A stretch of DNA of 41,528 bases from JBGZFC01 sp964631255 (GCA_964631255.1 CAZVWS010000012.1:1-41528), one strand, 5' to 3'. Counted from the first letter of the stretch, positions 30,946-40,004 are shown. Numbers and translations are program-made. The notes: a model not told the origin generated them from the sequence alone.

Positions 30946-32799
30946 ATGAATAATTCCACCATACAGTCCGCCATTATCCTCATTTCCGAGGTGGCGGTAG
31001 ATATAGCCCGAACCATTCAGCGGGAGTTGCCGCAAACGGTTATCTACGCCAAATCGCCCATCGGCGGTTGTCAAGAGATTCCGTCCATATCCGAAGGTGT
31101 GGAAAAACTGTTTACACAAGTCGATGCGCTTATCTTTATCGGCGCGATGGGCATTTGTGTTCGCAGCATAGCGCCCTTTGTTGCCGACAAACACACCGAC
31201 CCGGCAGTAATCTGTATCGATAGCAACGGAGAGCATGTCATTTCGGTGCTTTCGGGACACGTGGGCGGTGCCAATGAGCTTAGCGCCCGATTGGCTCGCA
31301 TCATCGGCGGCAAAGAGGTAATTACAACACAAAGCGACAACAACGGGTTGTGGCCTTTGGATACATTGGGCGAACAATTTGATTGGACAACAGATACTTC
31401 TGTCGATAATCTTAATCGGCCACTCGCCATTTTCGTCAACAAGAAACCCACAGCTTTGCTTTTGGATATTCGCGATGCGGGAACCGATTTTTTAGAAAGA
31501 ACCAAGCCGCCACATATCGATGTTTTTTATCAAGCAAACGACATCCATTATTCCAAATATGAACTATTGATTGTCGTATCGCCGTTTTTATATCCCGATT
31601 GTCCGGTTCCGGTTATCTATTTTCATCCCAAAGTGTTGCAGTTGGGCATTGGCTGTCGCAAAATGTGCAATCCGGATGGAATTAGCGATTTTATTGATCA
31701 ATTTCTCGTAAAAAATCTTATGGCTCCGGCATCTTTCGCCGCAATTTCTACAATCGACCTAAAAAAAGAAGAGCCTCTATTGCACGATCTCTCAAACCGA
31801 TTTAATATTCCGCTGCGCATCTATACCGCACAAGAATTGGAGGGAATGGACGTTCCCAATCCGTCGGAAAAGGTGCAAACCGTTACATCCGTACCGAGCG
31901 TGTCGGAAGCCGCGGCGCTCAAAACCGCACAAATGGGTGCACTCGTGATACAGAAACAGAAAGTTGCGCTGAGCGAAGGCAACGATTTCACTTTTGCAAT
32001 AGCCATCAATCGTTCCGCTCTCCGAAAAGGGCACATCGAAATTGTAGGTGCAGGCCCCGGCGACCCCGAATTGGTATCGGTAAAAGGCAAACATTTTTTG
32101 GAAGCTGCCGATCTTATCTTGTATGCGGGCAGTCTTGTTCCCATCGAACTGACGCATTACGCCAAAGCCGGTGCTACCGTTCGCAGCTCGGCAGATATGA
32201 ATCTGGAAGAGCAATTTGAGATAATGAAATGGTTTTACGACCAAGGCAAACTCATCGTGCGTCTGCACACGGGCGACCCATGTATTTATGGTGCTATACA
32301 AGAACAGATGGCGCTCTTTGACGCGCACGGCATGCAGTATCATATTACGCCCGGCATTTCGTCGTTTCAAGCGGCGGCAGCGGCATTGCGCTCACAATTC
32401 ACCATTCCCGAAAAGGTGCAAACCATTATCCTCACGCGCGGCGAAGGGCGTACGCCTATGCCCGAAAAAGAGAAACTGCATTTGCTTGCCCGTTCGCAAA
32501 GTACGATGTGCATCTTTTTGAGTGCCGCCATCGTCGAAGATGTGCAGCGCGAACTGCTGGAGCATTATCCACCCGCAACGCCCGTGGCAGCGTGCTACAA
32601 ACTCACGTGGAAAGACGAACGAATTTATCGGGGCGAATTGAAAGATCTGGCACGGATTATCCGCGACAACAATCTCACACTTACTACGATGATTGTGGTG
32701 GGCGATGCCATCGACAACCGCCAAGGATTGTCTCGTTTGTATGACGATGAATTCAAACATCTGTTTAGAACCTCCCATTCTCGAGAAAAAAACTTGTAA
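30946..32799 (+). CDS. CbiG-CbiF fusion: cobalt-precorrin-5A hydrolase / cobalt-precorrin-4 C11-methyltransferase
   Basis: In the 617-residue protein, residues 1 to about 345 are CbiG: the N-terminal domain with FIGAMGICVRSIAPFVADKH and VLSGHVGGANELS, a middle linker, and the CbiG C-terminal domain starting GIGCRKMCN at 234. CbiG opens the delta-lactone of cobalt-precorrin-5A and releases acetaldehyde. From about residue 362 a tetrapyrrole methylase domain follows (CbiF/CobM: IEIVGAGPGDPELVSVKG, LHTGDPCIYGAIQEQ, ITPGISSFQAAAAAL), which methylates C11, the preceding step. Fusing consecutive steps may help pass on the unstable intermediate. It is followed by the apgM-like gene after 9 bases. 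Confidence 0.94.
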   Translation: MNNSTIQSAIILISEVAVDIARTIQRELPQTVIYAKSPIGGCQEIPSISEGVEKLFTQVDALIFIGAMGICVRSIAPFVADKHTDPAVICIDSNGEHVISVLSGHVGGANELSARLARIIGGKEVITTQSDNNGLWPLDTLGEQFDWTTDTSVDNLNRPLAIFVNKKPTALLLDIRDAGTDFLERTKPPHIDVFYQANDIHYSKYELLIVVSPFLYPDCPVPVIYFHPKVLQLGIGCRKMCNPDGISDFIDQFLVKNLMAPASFAAISTIDLKKEEPLLHDLSNRFNIPLRIYTAQELEGMDVPNPSEKVQTVTSVPSVSEAAALKTAQMGALVIQKQKVALSEGNDFTFAIAINRSALRKGHIEIVGAGPGDPELVSVKGKHFLEAADLILYAGSLVPIELTHYAKAGATVRSSADMNLEEQFEIMKWFYDQGKLIVRLHTGDPCIYGAIQEQMALFDAHGMQYHITPGISSFQAAAAALRSQFTIPEKVQTIILTRGEGRTPMPEKEKLHLLARSQSTMCIFLSAAIVEDVQRELLEHYPPATPVAACYKLTWKDERIYRGELKDLARIIRDNNLTLTTMIVVGDAIDNRQGLSRLYDDEFKHLFRTSHSREKNL

Positions 32800-32808
32800 A
32801 AGAAACAG

Positions 32809-34029
32809 ATGAAGCAACCAACAAAATATATTATCCTCTTAGCTGATGGAATGGCAGACGAACGCATTCCTCAATTGGGCAACAAAACACCATTGCAGGT
32901 GGCAAAAACACCTTATTTGGATTTGCTTGCTCAAAAAGGTAGAAACGGTTTGCTAATAACAATTCCACCGGGTTTATCGCCCGGTAGTGAAACCGCCATT
33001 TTATCCATTATGGGATATGATGTGCCTTCCGTTTACGAGGGTCGTGCCGTATTGGAAGCTGCCGGGATGGGAGTAGTTATCGAACCAAACGAAATGGCTA
33101 TGCGTTGCAACCTCATCAACGTGAGCAATAATAAAATAACTGATTATTCTGCCGGACAAATCTCAACTGAGGAAGCCTCTGAACTAATCACTTTTTTGCA
33201 AAAAAAGTTAGGTAATGATATATTTAGTTTTCACGCCGGCATTTCGTTTCGTCATCTGTTCAAAATGAAAAATGGCAACAAAAACATCCATTGCACTCCT
33301 CCGCACAACATTCACCATTTGAATTTCGACGAATACCTAATCCAACCCACAGAAAAAGAGGCAGAAGCTACGGCAGACACCCTCAATCGGTTGATAATTG
33401 CTTCGCAACAGTTATTAAAAGATCATCCGATAAACAAAAAACGAATGGCAGCAGGCAAATTTCCGGCAAATAGCATTTGGCTATGGTCGCCCGGATACAA
33501 ACCAAGTATGCAACCCATTAGCAGCTTATTACCCATACAACAAGTTGCCATGATTACTGCCGTAGATTTGGTTCGCGGTATCGCCATTTATGCCGGTATG
33601 GAGATTGTAGAAGTGGCGGGTGCAACCGGTCTGCACAACACAAATTACGAAGGAAAAGCAAACGCCGCCATAGAAGCACTAAAACGCAACGATATGGTTT
33701 TTCTGCATATCGAAGCAAGCGACGAAGCGAGTCATGAAGGAGATGTGGATTTGAAAATAAAAACCATCGAATATTTAGATTCACGTGTGATAAAACCCAT
33801 TTATGAAAAACTGGAGCAAGCACAAAAAAAAATAGTTTTGGCTGTTCTCCCCGACCATCCCACTTCGTGTCTGACTCGCAAACATACAGATAAAGCCGTA
33901 CCGTTTGTTATTTATCACAAAAATATTGTTGCAGATTCGGTGCAAAAATACGACGAGTTTTCGGCAAAAAAAGGAGATGAAGGAATACTTTACAATAATC
34001 AATTTATAAACAGGTTACTAAATATTTAG
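32809..34029 (+). CDS. ApgM-like phosphotransferase (cofactor-independent phosphoglycerate mutase / proposed homoserine kinase family)
   Basis: The 406-residue protein belongs to the alkaline-phosphatase superfamily branch of archaeal-type phosphoglycerate mutase. It has the N-terminal metal Asp13 (LLADGMAD), the phospho-acceptor Ser60 in PGSETAILSIMGYD, and the metal-site motifs SDEASHEGD (304-312), PDHPTSC (348-354) and His359. Members of this family also include a proposed homoserine kinase of bacteria lacking ThrB. The gene sits between cbiGF and cbiL with gaps of 9 and 24 bases, inside a B12 operon where glycolysis has no obvious place. I infer a role in making L-threonine O-3-phosphate for CobD, which is not shown by sequence. 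Phosphoglycerate mutase or homoserine kinase activity remain alternatives. Confidence 0.85.
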   Translation: MKQPTKYIILLADGMADERIPQLGNKTPLQVAKTPYLDLLAQKGRNGLLITIPPGLSPGSETAILSIMGYDVPSVYEGRAVLEAAGMGVVIEPNEMAMRCNLINVSNNKITDYSAGQISTEEASELITFLQKKLGNDIFSFHAGISFRHLFKMKNGNKNIHCTPPHNIHHLNFDEYLIQPTEKEAEATADTLNRLIIASQQLLKDHPINKKRMAAGKFPANSIWLWSPGYKPSMQPISSLLPIQQVAMITAVDLVRGIAIYAGMEIVEVAGATGLHNTNYEGKANAAIEALKRNDMVFLHIEASDEASHEGDVDLKIKTIEYLDSRVIKPIYEKLEQAQKKIVLAVLPDHPTSCLTRKHTDKAVPFVIYHKNIVADSVQKYDEFSAKKGDEGILYNNQFINRLLNI

Positions 34030-34053
34030 ATATCCATTATTCGAGACAATAAA

Positions 34054-34824
34054 ATGACAGAAAACAGTGTTAATAATATAAATATTCATCAAAATTCCAA
34101 TCCCATTTGGGGCAATATTAGTTGCGTTTCATTGGGTCCAGGCGACCCGCAACTCATCACCCTCAAAGCGTGGAAAATATTGCAGCAAGCCGATATAATT
34201 TATTGTCCGGCAACACGAGCCGGAGAAAAAAACATTTCGCGAGCCAACGATATTTTATTGGAATTGGGCATTCAATCGGTAAAAATAAATCTGTTTTGCG
34301 TGCCGATGAGCAAAGAAAGGACAATGGCACAAAAAGTATATTCAGACATTGCCAAAGAGATAAAACAACACGCCGAAAGCGGAAAACGGGTGTCGTTTGT
34401 TTCCGAAGGCGATTCGGGTTTTTATTCATCAGTTCACTATATCTCCGATTATCTGTTGGAAATGGGCGTTCCGGTACAGCACATAGCCGGAGTTCCGGCT
34501 TTTATCGCTTGTGGCGCGTTGGCAGGAATCCATATCGTGAAGCAAGACGAATCTTTGCTGGTAATTCCATCGCGAGCATCTCTGCAAGAAATTACCGATG
34601 CATTGGCACAAAACAAAACTGTTGTTTTGATGAAACTTTCGCAACAAAAACAGATTATCGAAGAGCTAATCACCACATATCCAATCGTACAACTCCATTA
34701 TTTTGAAAATGTAGGTATCGCCAATAAAGAGTATTACACCAACAATTACCGGGATATTATTTCGCGCGAAATCCCCTATTTTTCCATATTAATCATCCGA
34801 AAAAAAGATTCACAAACAAGATGA
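34054..34824 (+). CDS. cbiL: cobalt-precorrin-2 C20-methyltransferase CbiL
   Basis: CbiL methylates C20 of cobalt-precorrin-2, the first ring-methylation after cobalt insertion. The 256-residue protein has the tetrapyrrole methylase fold: CVSLGPGDPQLITLKAWKIL near the N-terminus, the ADIIYCPATRAG segment typical of CbiL/CobI, VSFVSEGDSGFYSS, and AGVPAFIACGALAG. The last four bases (ATGA) overlap the start of the btuF-like gene, so translation is coupled. Confidence 0.93.
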   Translation: MTENSVNNINIHQNSNPIWGNISCVSLGPGDPQLITLKAWKILQQADIIYCPATRAGEKNISRANDILLELGIQSVKINLFCVPMSKERTMAQKVYSDIAKEIKQHAESGKRVSFVSEGDSGFYSSVHYISDYLLEMGVPVQHIAGVPAFIACGALAGIHIVKQDESLLVIPSRASLQEITDALAQNKTVVLMKLSQQKQIIEELITTYPIVQLHYFENVGIANKEYYTNNYRDIISREIPYFSILIIRKKDSQTR

Positions 34825-35960
34825 AAACAAAAATTCTGATATGCTTAGCCATCCTTTTGTCGGCTTGTAACGGAGCAAACAAAAAGACAGAAAAATCCGA
34901 CAATAACATCCAAACTCCCGATAATACCGAAATCCACATCAAATATGCCAAAGGATTTCGGGTAAAAGATTTCGGCAATTATCGGCTGATAGATATCCAA
35001 GATCCGGTAGGCGAAAATTCGCAAACGTATCACTACGCGTTGGTTCCACGAGGCGAAAAACCAAACGATATTCCCGCTAACTACACAGTGATAGAAACAC
35101 CCGTGCGCCGAGTGGTGTGTATGACGGCTTTGCAAATGTCTAACTTCATCAAATTGGAGCAAACCGATAAGATTGTGGGGATTAGCAGCACCCGTTTTCT
35201 CTTCAACGAACAGATAAAAGCCCAACTTTCGGAAAACAAAACCAGCCGAATCGGCATAGAAGGCAATTTTGATAACGAAGTAATTTTATCTATCAATCCC
35301 GATATTATTTTGGTTTCGCCATTCAAAAAAGGAGGATACGAAGCGCTCAAAAATTTGGGATTCCCGTTGGTTACGTTTTTAGGATACAAAGAGAGTTCGC
35401 CATTGGGGCAGGCAGAGTGGATAAAATTCACGGCAATGTTGTTGGGTATCGAAGAAGAAGCCAACGTTCGTTTCAACGAGATAGAGATGAAGTACAACGA
35501 ACTCAAAGCTTTGGCTGCCCAAGCAGCACCACGCCCAACCGTTTTGAGCGGAGAATTGCACGGTGGAAATTGGTATGTGGTGGGCGGAAAAAGTTATCTG
35601 GCTCATCTTTTTGAAGATGCCGGAGCAAGTTATTTTATGCAAAACGATGACGAGTCGGGTGGCTTTTATGTCGATTTCGAAACCGTCTATTCACAAGGTG
35701 CCAACGCCGATTTTTGGCGAGTGGTAAATAGTTTCGACGGCGATTTCTCTTACCAAGCCATGCAACAAACCGATGCTCGTTATGTCGATTTTCAAGCATT
35801 CAAAAATAAAAAAATTATCTATTGTAATCTGCGCCACAAACCATTTTACGAGAACACACCGGTTGAACCGGAAGTGGTTTTAGCAGATTTAATCAAAGCT
35901 TTTCATCCCGATTTGCTTCCCCAATACGAACCGGTATATTATGAAATTTTGAAACCGTGA
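34821..35960 (+). CDS. ABC transporter substrate-binding lipoprotein (BtuF-like)
   Basis: The 379-residue protein starts with a lipoprotein signal (MKTKILICLAILLSAC, lipid-attached Cys16) and then carries a class III periplasmic-binding domain: VVCMTALQMSNFIKLEQTDK, NPDIILVSPFKKGGYEAL and FPLVTFLGYKE are typical of the BtuF/FhuD/FepB group. It would catch the substrate in the periplasm and give it to the adjacent permease. Location within a cobalamin operon makes a corrinoid (or possibly cobalt chelate) the likely ligand, but siderophore-binding members look alike. ATGA overlap with cbiL; 4 bases to the permease gene. Confidence 0.88.
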   Translation: MKTKILICLAILLSACNGANKKTEKSDNNIQTPDNTEIHIKYAKGFRVKDFGNYRLIDIQDPVGENSQTYHYALVPRGEKPNDIPANYTVIETPVRRVVCMTALQMSNFIKLEQTDKIVGISSTRFLFNEQIKAQLSENKTSRIGIEGNFDNEVILSINPDIILVSPFKKGGYEALKNLGFPLVTFLGYKESSPLGQAEWIKFTAMLLGIEEEANVRFNEIEMKYNELKALAAQAAPRPTVLSGELHGGNWYVVGGKSYLAHLFEDAGASYFMQNDDESGGFYVDFETVYSQGANADFWRVVNSFDGDFSYQAMQQTDARYVDFQAFKNKKIIYCNLRHKPFYENTPVEPEVVLADLIKAFHPDLLPQYEPVYYEILKP

Positions 35961-35964
35961 GAAC

Positions 35965-37044
35965 GTGAAAACAACAACAAATAGAAATCCAAAAACCGAA
36001 ATCCGAAGCACCAAATCCTCTTGGGGTGTTTTCGTGCTGATAACCATCGCCATCTTGTTACTATTTATGCTCAATTTGGCGTTGGGAACAGTGTCTATAC
36101 CCTTTGCCGATGTTTGGAAAATACTTTTTAGCCAAAATGATGATTCGCAAATAATTTGGCAAAACATCGTGTGGAAATCGCGATTTCCACAGACCATCAC
36201 GGCATTGGTAGCCGGTGCGGGGCTTTCTATTAGTGGTTTACAGATGCAAACAGTTTTCCGCAATCCCCTCGCCGGACCTTCGGAGCTGGGCATTAGTTCC
36301 GGAGCAAGTTTGGGCGTGGCAACCATTATTTTGTTATCGGGCAGCATTGGTGGGGTGGCTCTCAGCCGAATGGGATTTGTGGGCGAAATGGCAATTACTG
36401 TGAGTGCCATCTTGGGTGCTATGGCAGTTATGGCTATTATTTTAACCATCTCGCAACGAGTGCGCGGCAACGTAGTACTGTTGATTATGGGCGTGATGAT
36501 TGGATATATTGCCACAGCTATTATTGGCGTGTTAAAATTTTTCAGCAACGATGAAGATGTGCGTGCCTATGTAATTTGGGGATTGGGAAGTTTTTCCAAA
36601 GTTTCGGGCAACCAGGTTTACACTTTTGTTGCGATAATGGCTCTGCTTATCCCGCTTTCGTTTCTACTCATCAAAACATTGAATTTGATGCTTTTGGGTG
36701 ATAATTATGCCCGCAATTTGGGACTGAATGTAAAGCGTGCACGTTTTATCGTGATTGCTTGTTCTTGTGTGCTTACAGCCGTTGTAACGGCATATTGTGG
36801 TCCCATCGTCTTTCTTGGACTGGCTGTGCCACACCTATGTCGCACCCTGTTTTCCACCTCCAATCACATCATATTGGTACCTGCAGTAACACTCACGGGC
36901 GCTGCTTTGGCTCTGTTCTGTAACTTGGTGGCACGCATGCCCGGTTTTGAAGGAGCATTGCCAATCAACTCAGTTACAGCCCTTATTGGCGCACCCATCG
37001 TGATTTCTGTATTATTTGGAAAACGAAAAAATGAGATGAATTAG
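35965..37044 (+). CDS. ABC transporter permease (BtuC/FecCD family)
   Basis: The 359-residue integral membrane protein shows FecCD/BtuC motifs: RFPQTITALVAGAGLSISGL, QMQTVFRNPLAGPSELGISS, the ABC-contacting loop GDNYARNLGLNVKRAR, and FLGLAVPHLCR near the C-terminus. It would form a dimeric channel of about 20 helices. It lies between the binding protein and the ATPase genes (4-base gaps on both sides). The assigned start is GTG at 35965 (V/M-K-T-T-T-N). Confidence 0.92.
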   Translation: MKTTTNRNPKTEIRSTKSSWGVFVLITIAILLLFMLNLALGTVSIPFADVWKILFSQNDDSQIIWQNIVWKSRFPQTITALVAGAGLSISGLQMQTVFRNPLAGPSELGISSGASLGVATIILLSGSIGGVALSRMGFVGEMAITVSAILGAMAVMAIILTISQRVRGNVVLLIMGVMIGYIATAIIGVLKFFSNDEDVRAYVIWGLGSFSKVSGNQVYTFVAIMALLIPLSFLLIKTLNLMLLGDNYARNLGLNVKRARFIVIACSCVLTAVVTAYCGPIVFLGLAVPHLCRTLFSTSNHIILVPAVTLTGAALALFCNLVARMPGFEGALPINSVTALIGAPIVISVLFGKRKNEMN

Positions 37045-37048
37045 CGGT

Positions 37049-38074
37049 ATGGCAAAAAACAAAATAAATAGTAACATTGACTCCGATAATAGCATCGAAT
37101 TGCGTTCGTTGGCAATCGGTTATCGTGGGCGAAAATCGGTAAAGATGGTAGCACAAAACATCCATGCCCACATCAAAGCAGGCGAACTCACTTGCTTGTT
37201 GGGAGCAAACGGTATTGGAAAATCAACTTTGCTGCGCACCTTATCGGCATTTCAACCCAAATTAGGAGGCGAAATCTACATCAATGGAAACGAGATTGAT
37301 ACCTATTCTGAAAAAGAATTGGCAACACTGGTAAGTGTAGTATTGACCGAAAAAACCGATATAAAAAACATGACCGTCCGCAACCTGATTGCGCTGGGAA
37401 GAAGTCCATATACCGGATTTTGGGGAAGATTGACACCAAAAGACAATGCCGAAATCGACAATGCCATTTCTCTTGTGAAAATCGAGAATCTTTCGCACAG
37501 ATTGGTACATACGCTGAGCGATGGCGAACGCCAAAAAACAATGATTGCCAAAGCATTGGCACAAAATACACCTGTTATTTTTTTAGATGAACCAACTGCC
37601 TTTCTCGATTTCCCGAGCAAGGTAGAAATGATGCAATTGCTACACAGGCTCTCGCGCGAAACCAATAAAACCATATTTCTGTCAACCCACGATTTGGAAT
37701 TGGCTCTGCAAATTGCCGATAAAGTGTGGCTTATGGACGACCATGCACAAATCCACATCGGCACACCCGAAGATTTATCACTCAATGGCAGTCTCAGCAA
37801 TTTTTTTGCGCGTAAGGGTATCCTTTTCGATAAAGATACCGGACTGTTTCGAGTAGAAAACGACTACGACCGCCAAATTAAGTTATTGGGACACGGACAA
37901 CGATACGCCATGATTCGCAAAGCCTTGCTACGCAACCGTATCCTTGCTGCAAGAAATATTGATACCGACGATTATATCGAAGTAGTTGAAAACAGAATTT
38001 GCCTATCGCGAACCAATGGCGAAAAAATTTGGATGGATAGCATCGAAAAATTATTGAAGGAGGTGCAAAAATGA
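37049..38074 (+). CDS. ABC transporter ATP-binding protein (BtuD/FecE family) with C-terminal extension
   Basis: The 341-residue ATPase powers the adjacent permease. Walker A is GANGIGKST (52-60), the signature LSDGE (156-160), Walker B and catalytic Glu IFLDEP (177-182), and the switch His follows in FLSTHDLELAL. The core ends near residue 260; a further 80 residues (from about FFARKGILFDKDTGLFRVEN) form an extension that most BtuD/FecE proteins lack and may be regulatory. The ATGA overlap with cbiJD couples its translation to the last biosynthetic gene. Confidence 0.92.
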   Translation: MAKNKINSNIDSDNSIELRSLAIGYRGRKSVKMVAQNIHAHIKAGELTCLLGANGIGKSTLLRTLSAFQPKLGGEIYINGNEIDTYSEKELATLVSVVLTEKTDIKNMTVRNLIALGRSPYTGFWGRLTPKDNAEIDNAISLVKIENLSHRLVHTLSDGERQKTMIAKALAQNTPVIFLDEPTAFLDFPSKVEMMQLLHRLSRETNKTIFLSTHDLELALQIADKVWLMDDHAQIHIGTPEDLSLNGSLSNFFARKGILFDKDTGLFRVENDYDRQIKLLGHGQRYAMIRKALLRNRILAARNIDTDDYIEVVENRICLSRTNGEKIWMDSIEKLLKEVQK

Positions 38075-39924
38075 CAAACCCCGAAACGAAAAGCAATACT
38101 ATTTCTCCCCAATCTATTCTAATCATTGGTGGCACTACCGAAGGGCGTATTGCCGTGCAAGTGTGCGACGAAGCCGGAAAAAACTATTTTTATTCCACCA
38201 AAAATGCGTCGCAAGAGGTAGAATCAGCACATGGAAAGCGTATTTCGGGCGGATTGGACGAGCAAGCTATGCGTTTTTTTTGTCAACAAAACAACATTCA
38301 ACTGATAGTGGATGCCGCACACCCTTTTGCTGAAAACGTGCACAAAAACATCGGATGCGTAGCAAGTGAGTTGATGATTCCTGTGATTCGTTTCGAGCGA
38401 AAATTTCCGCCACGTGACCCACGCCTGCATTGGTTTGACGATTACGATGCTGCCATCCATTTTTTGCAAGAAAAGAAAATCGACCCTTTATTGGCTCTCA
38501 CGGGTGTAAACACCATTTCCAATTTGCAGCCTTATTGGAAAAATCATGCTTGTATCTTTCGTATCATGAAGCGTGACGAATCGTTGGCAATTGTAGATAA
38601 AAATGGTTTTCCACGCAATCAAATCATTTTCTATGAAGAAGAACGCGATGATGAATCTCTATTTAAACGCATTAAACCACAAGCAATTATAACCAAAGAA
38701 AGTGGTGAATCGGGAGGATATATCGAAAAAACCGATATTGCCCTGCAACAAAACATTCCGGTTTTGGTAGTGCGTCGCCCTCAACTTCCCTATCTACCTG
38801 CGGCTACAGTTTTGGGCAAGCACGGTTTGCGAAAACAGATTGAAACCCTCCTACCCGATTTCTTTTCGCTAAAAACCGGATTTACCACCGGTAGTTGCGC
38901 AACCGCTGCTACCAAAGCGGCTCTCATTGCCTTACTCACAGAAATGGCGCAATACGAAGTTATTATCTCTTTGCCCAACGACGAACCCATAACCATCCCG
39001 ATAGCCCAAACCGTATTTGAACGCGATGGCAGCGTTACATGCACCGTAATTAAAGATGCTGGCGACGACCCCGATGTTACCAACAGAGTCGAAATTTGTG
39101 CCAATATCGCTATCCAATTGGAGCACCAGGATGTGCGTTTTTTGCAAGGATTGGGTGTTGGACGAGTTACCCTTCCCGGTTTGGGATTGGCAATAGGCGA
39201 ACCTGCCATCAACGCCACTCCTCGGCAAATGATGGTGCGTGAAATAAAGGAAACGTTAGCCAAATTTTCGGAAAACAAGACGTTGGGTATCAATGTTACC
39301 ATACACGTTCCGCAAGGAAAAGAACTGGCAAAAAAAACATTCAATCCCAAATTGGGAATTGAAGATGGCATCTCCATTATTGGCACGTCGGGCATCGTGA
39401 AACCTTTTTCAAACGAGGCTTTTGTAAACTCTATACGACGCGAAGTACAAGTTGCCAAAGCATTGGGCGTGAATCGACTCGTGATAAATTCGGGTGCAAA
39501 AAGCGAAAAATACTTACGAGCATTATACCCCCATTTGCCTCTGCAAGCATTTGTACAGTACGGCAATTTCATTGGAGAAACTATTGCCATTGCCAACAAA
39601 GAACAGTTTCCGGAAGTTACACTTGGTATTATGATTGGCAAAGCTGTGAAACTTGCCGAAGGAATACTGGATACGCACAGCAAAAAATCGGAAATGAATC
39701 GGTTATTCATCCAATCAATTGCACGCGAAGCGAATTGCTCTGCACAAACAATCGAAAAAATAGGCAAAATGACGCTGGCTCGCGAGTTGTGGAGCATCGT
39801 TCCGCATGATGAACACTATTTTTTTCAATGTCTGCTCCATCGTTGCGAAAATGTGTGTAACCCCCTACTTCCAAACGGAAAACTCACCATTCTGTTGATG
39901 GATGAATCGGGACAATTTTTCTAA
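38071..39924 (+). CDS. CbiJ-CbiD fusion: cobalt-precorrin-6A reductase / cobalt-precorrin-5B C1-methyltransferase
   Basis: In the 617-residue protein, residues about 14-260 are the reductase CbiJ/CobK: ILIIGGTTEGR (16-26), STKNASQE, DAAHPFAENVHKN (81-93), RFERKFPPRDPRLHWF and LALTGVNTI. Residues about 267-617 are CbiD: KTGFTTGSCATAATKAAL (268-285), KDAGDDPDVTNR, GVGRVTLPGLGLAIGEPAIN and INSGAKSEKYLRALYPHLP. CbiD methylates C1 and CbiJ then reduces the macrocycle, so again two consecutive steps are fused. It is the last gene of the operon; a weak hairpin and T-rich stretch follow. Confidence 0.94.
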   Translation: MTNPETKSNTISPQSILIIGGTTEGRIAVQVCDEAGKNYFYSTKNASQEVESAHGKRISGGLDEQAMRFFCQQNNIQLIVDAAHPFAENVHKNIGCVASELMIPVIRFERKFPPRDPRLHWFDDYDAAIHFLQEKKIDPLLALTGVNTISNLQPYWKNHACIFRIMKRDESLAIVDKNGFPRNQIIFYEEERDDESLFKRIKPQAIITKESGESGGYIEKTDIALQQNIPVLVVRRPQLPYLPAATVLGKHGLRKQIETLLPDFFSLKTGFTTGSCATAATKAALIALLTEMAQYEVIISLPNDEPITIPIAQTVFERDGSVTCTVIKDAGDDPDVTNRVEICANIAIQLEHQDVRFLQGLGVGRVTLPGLGLAIGEPAINATPRQMMVREIKETLAKFSENKTLGINVTIHVPQGKELAKKTFNPKLGIEDGISIIGTSGIVKPFSNEAFVNSIRREVQVAKALGVNRLVINSGAKSEKYLRALYPHLPLQAFVQYGNFIGETIAIANKEQFPEVTLGIMIGKAVKLAEGILDTHSKKSEMNRLFIQSIAREANCSAQTIEKIGKMTLARELWSIVPHDEHYFFQCLLHRCENVCNPLLPNGKLTILLMDESGQFF

Positions 39925-39925
39925 T

Positions 39926-39960
39926 CCATTTTACATAAAATAATGGGGTTTATCTTTTTT
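39926..39960 (+). terminator. weak candidate terminator after cbiJD
   Basis: A 5-bp stem ccatt (39926-39930) / aatgg (39942-39946) is followed after a few bases by tatctttttt. The stem is short, so efficiency is uncertain. Confidence 0.35.
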
Positions 39961-39996
39961 AGGAAAACGAATAGCACAATTGAAATTTTTTATTCT

Positions 39997-40004
39997 TATA
40001 TTTG
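39997..40004 (+). promoter_or_regulatory. -7 element for the short-chain dehydrogenase gene
   Basis: TATATTTG fits TAnnTTTG 43 bases before the ATG at 40048. The predicted leader contains a small ttgct/agcaa hairpin. Confidence 0.5.

Noticed and set aside
34122..34706. Plus-strand open frame of 194 codons overlapping cbiL in another frame
   Set aside because: cbiL is a clear family match across the stretch. The other frame is Arg- and Ser-rich with no motifs.
35889..36548. Minus-strand open frame of 219 codons antisense to the permease gene
   Set aside because: The FecCD permease reading is certain. Complement frames of membrane proteins often stay open.
38790..39797. Minus-strand open frame of 335 codons antisense to cbiJD
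   Set aside because: The CbiD domain on the plus strand is clear over this whole stretch; the antisense frame is rich in Ser, Ile and Pro as expected for a complement shadow.
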